NCBI GenBank assembly: GCA_028277395.1
Contig: JANQGJ010000017.1
Span: forward strand, 1-64,000
From: Bacteroidales bacterium
GTDB taxonomy: Bacteria > Bacteroidota > Bacteroidia > Bacteroidales > F082
Length of the DNA: 64,000 nucleotides
Direction: 5' to 3'
A program made the position numbers and the translations under genes. The notes under the pieces are model-generated. The model ran no database searches and was not told the origin of the DNA. It was given only the letters and a program-made list of their open reading frames with translations. Positions 63,959 through 64,000 of the stretch are shown here, in pieces (position 1 is the stretch's first letter; every line of letters begins with the position of its first letter).

Positions 63959-63985
63959 TATTTTTGGCGCCATTGCAATGGTACC
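63959..63985 (+). promoter_or_regulatory. rightward promoter with overlapping palindromes at the window edge
   Basis: TATTTTTG (63959-63966) is an exact -7 match facing right. It runs into GGCGCC (63966-63971), the perfect 12-bp palindrome CCATTGCAATGG (63970-63981) and GGTACC (63980-63985). The 12-bp palindrome would sit at the transcription start, a place for a repressor. The gene it serves lies outside the window. Confidence 0.4.
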
Positions 63986-64000
63986 TTAACGGACTAAATG

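Noticed and set aside
1-64000. CRISPR arrays, rRNA, tRNA genes or intact insertion sequences
   Set aside because: Both strands were read for regular repeat-spacer units, tRNA TTCGA arms with matching stems, and transposase motifs, and none was convincing. A computed scan (tRNAscan-SE, Infernal) was not possible.

Overview
The window comes from a low-GC Bacteroidota chromosome. Evidence for this is two proteins with type IX secretion (T9SS) C-terminal domains, a SusC/TonB-type receptor with a carboxypeptidase-regulatory N-terminus, lipoproteins with Asp/Lys-rich export signals after the lipobox, the gene orders yceD-rpmF-fabH and purH-mreBCD, and many promoters carrying the Bacteroidota -7 element TAnnTTTG (once with a clear TTTG at -33). 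A marine or environmental member of Bacteroidales/Marinilabiliales is my best guess; the sequence does not settle it. I saw no rRNA, tRNA, CRISPR array or intact insertion sequence.

Layout. 1-369: edge of a GspF-type secretion/pilus gene. 370-1029: low-complexity repeats. 1030-4437: large T9SS surface protein. 4438-5105: non-coding, with a four-box operator-like array. 5106-11041: housekeeping (trpS, hflX, lnt) plus an AAA ATPase and a YhhN protein. 11175-14185: lipoproteins and an ECF sigma/anti-sigma operon. 14412-22424: rnr, a secreted esterase, a HisJ-type phosphatase, fabH, rpmF, yceD, proline dehydrogenase. 22574-33241: TonB receptor, LpxR-like and DUF1295 proteins, a leucine-rich-repeat surface protein with tryptophan-pair modules, an LtaS-like transferase. 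33242-39172: accessory stretch with two unknown proteins, a sulfatase remnant, a dead metallophosphoesterase, a stefin-like cystatin, and a four-gene sensory operon. 39486-50678: methyltransferase, tpx, C69 peptidase, recJ, ABC permease, purH, mreBCD. 50685-51300: outer-membrane protein remnant. 51441-52277: metallo-beta-lactamase-fold hydrolase behind a second copy of the four-box array. 52718-57911: six-gene stressosome-like operon. 58163-59620: decaying locus. 59625-63875: SRPBCC protein, lipoprotein, methyltransferase, TlpA-type thioredoxin.

Most notable: (1) the same promoter architecture occurs twice, 48 kb apart: four GTAACG boxes with start-to-start spacings 11, 21 and 11 bp, then exactly 32 bp to a -7-like element. 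One copy precedes the metallo-hydrolase gene and the other has no clear gene. (2) The stressosome operon (STAS, RsbR, RsbS, RsbT, RsbT-PP2C fusion, RsbT-hybrid histidine kinase fusion) joins Ser/Thr partner switching to a His-Asp phosphorelay in one cytosolic module. (3) A small intracellular protein has the cystatin/stefin signature. (4) Three separate loci are decaying by single-base lesions that can be read directly.
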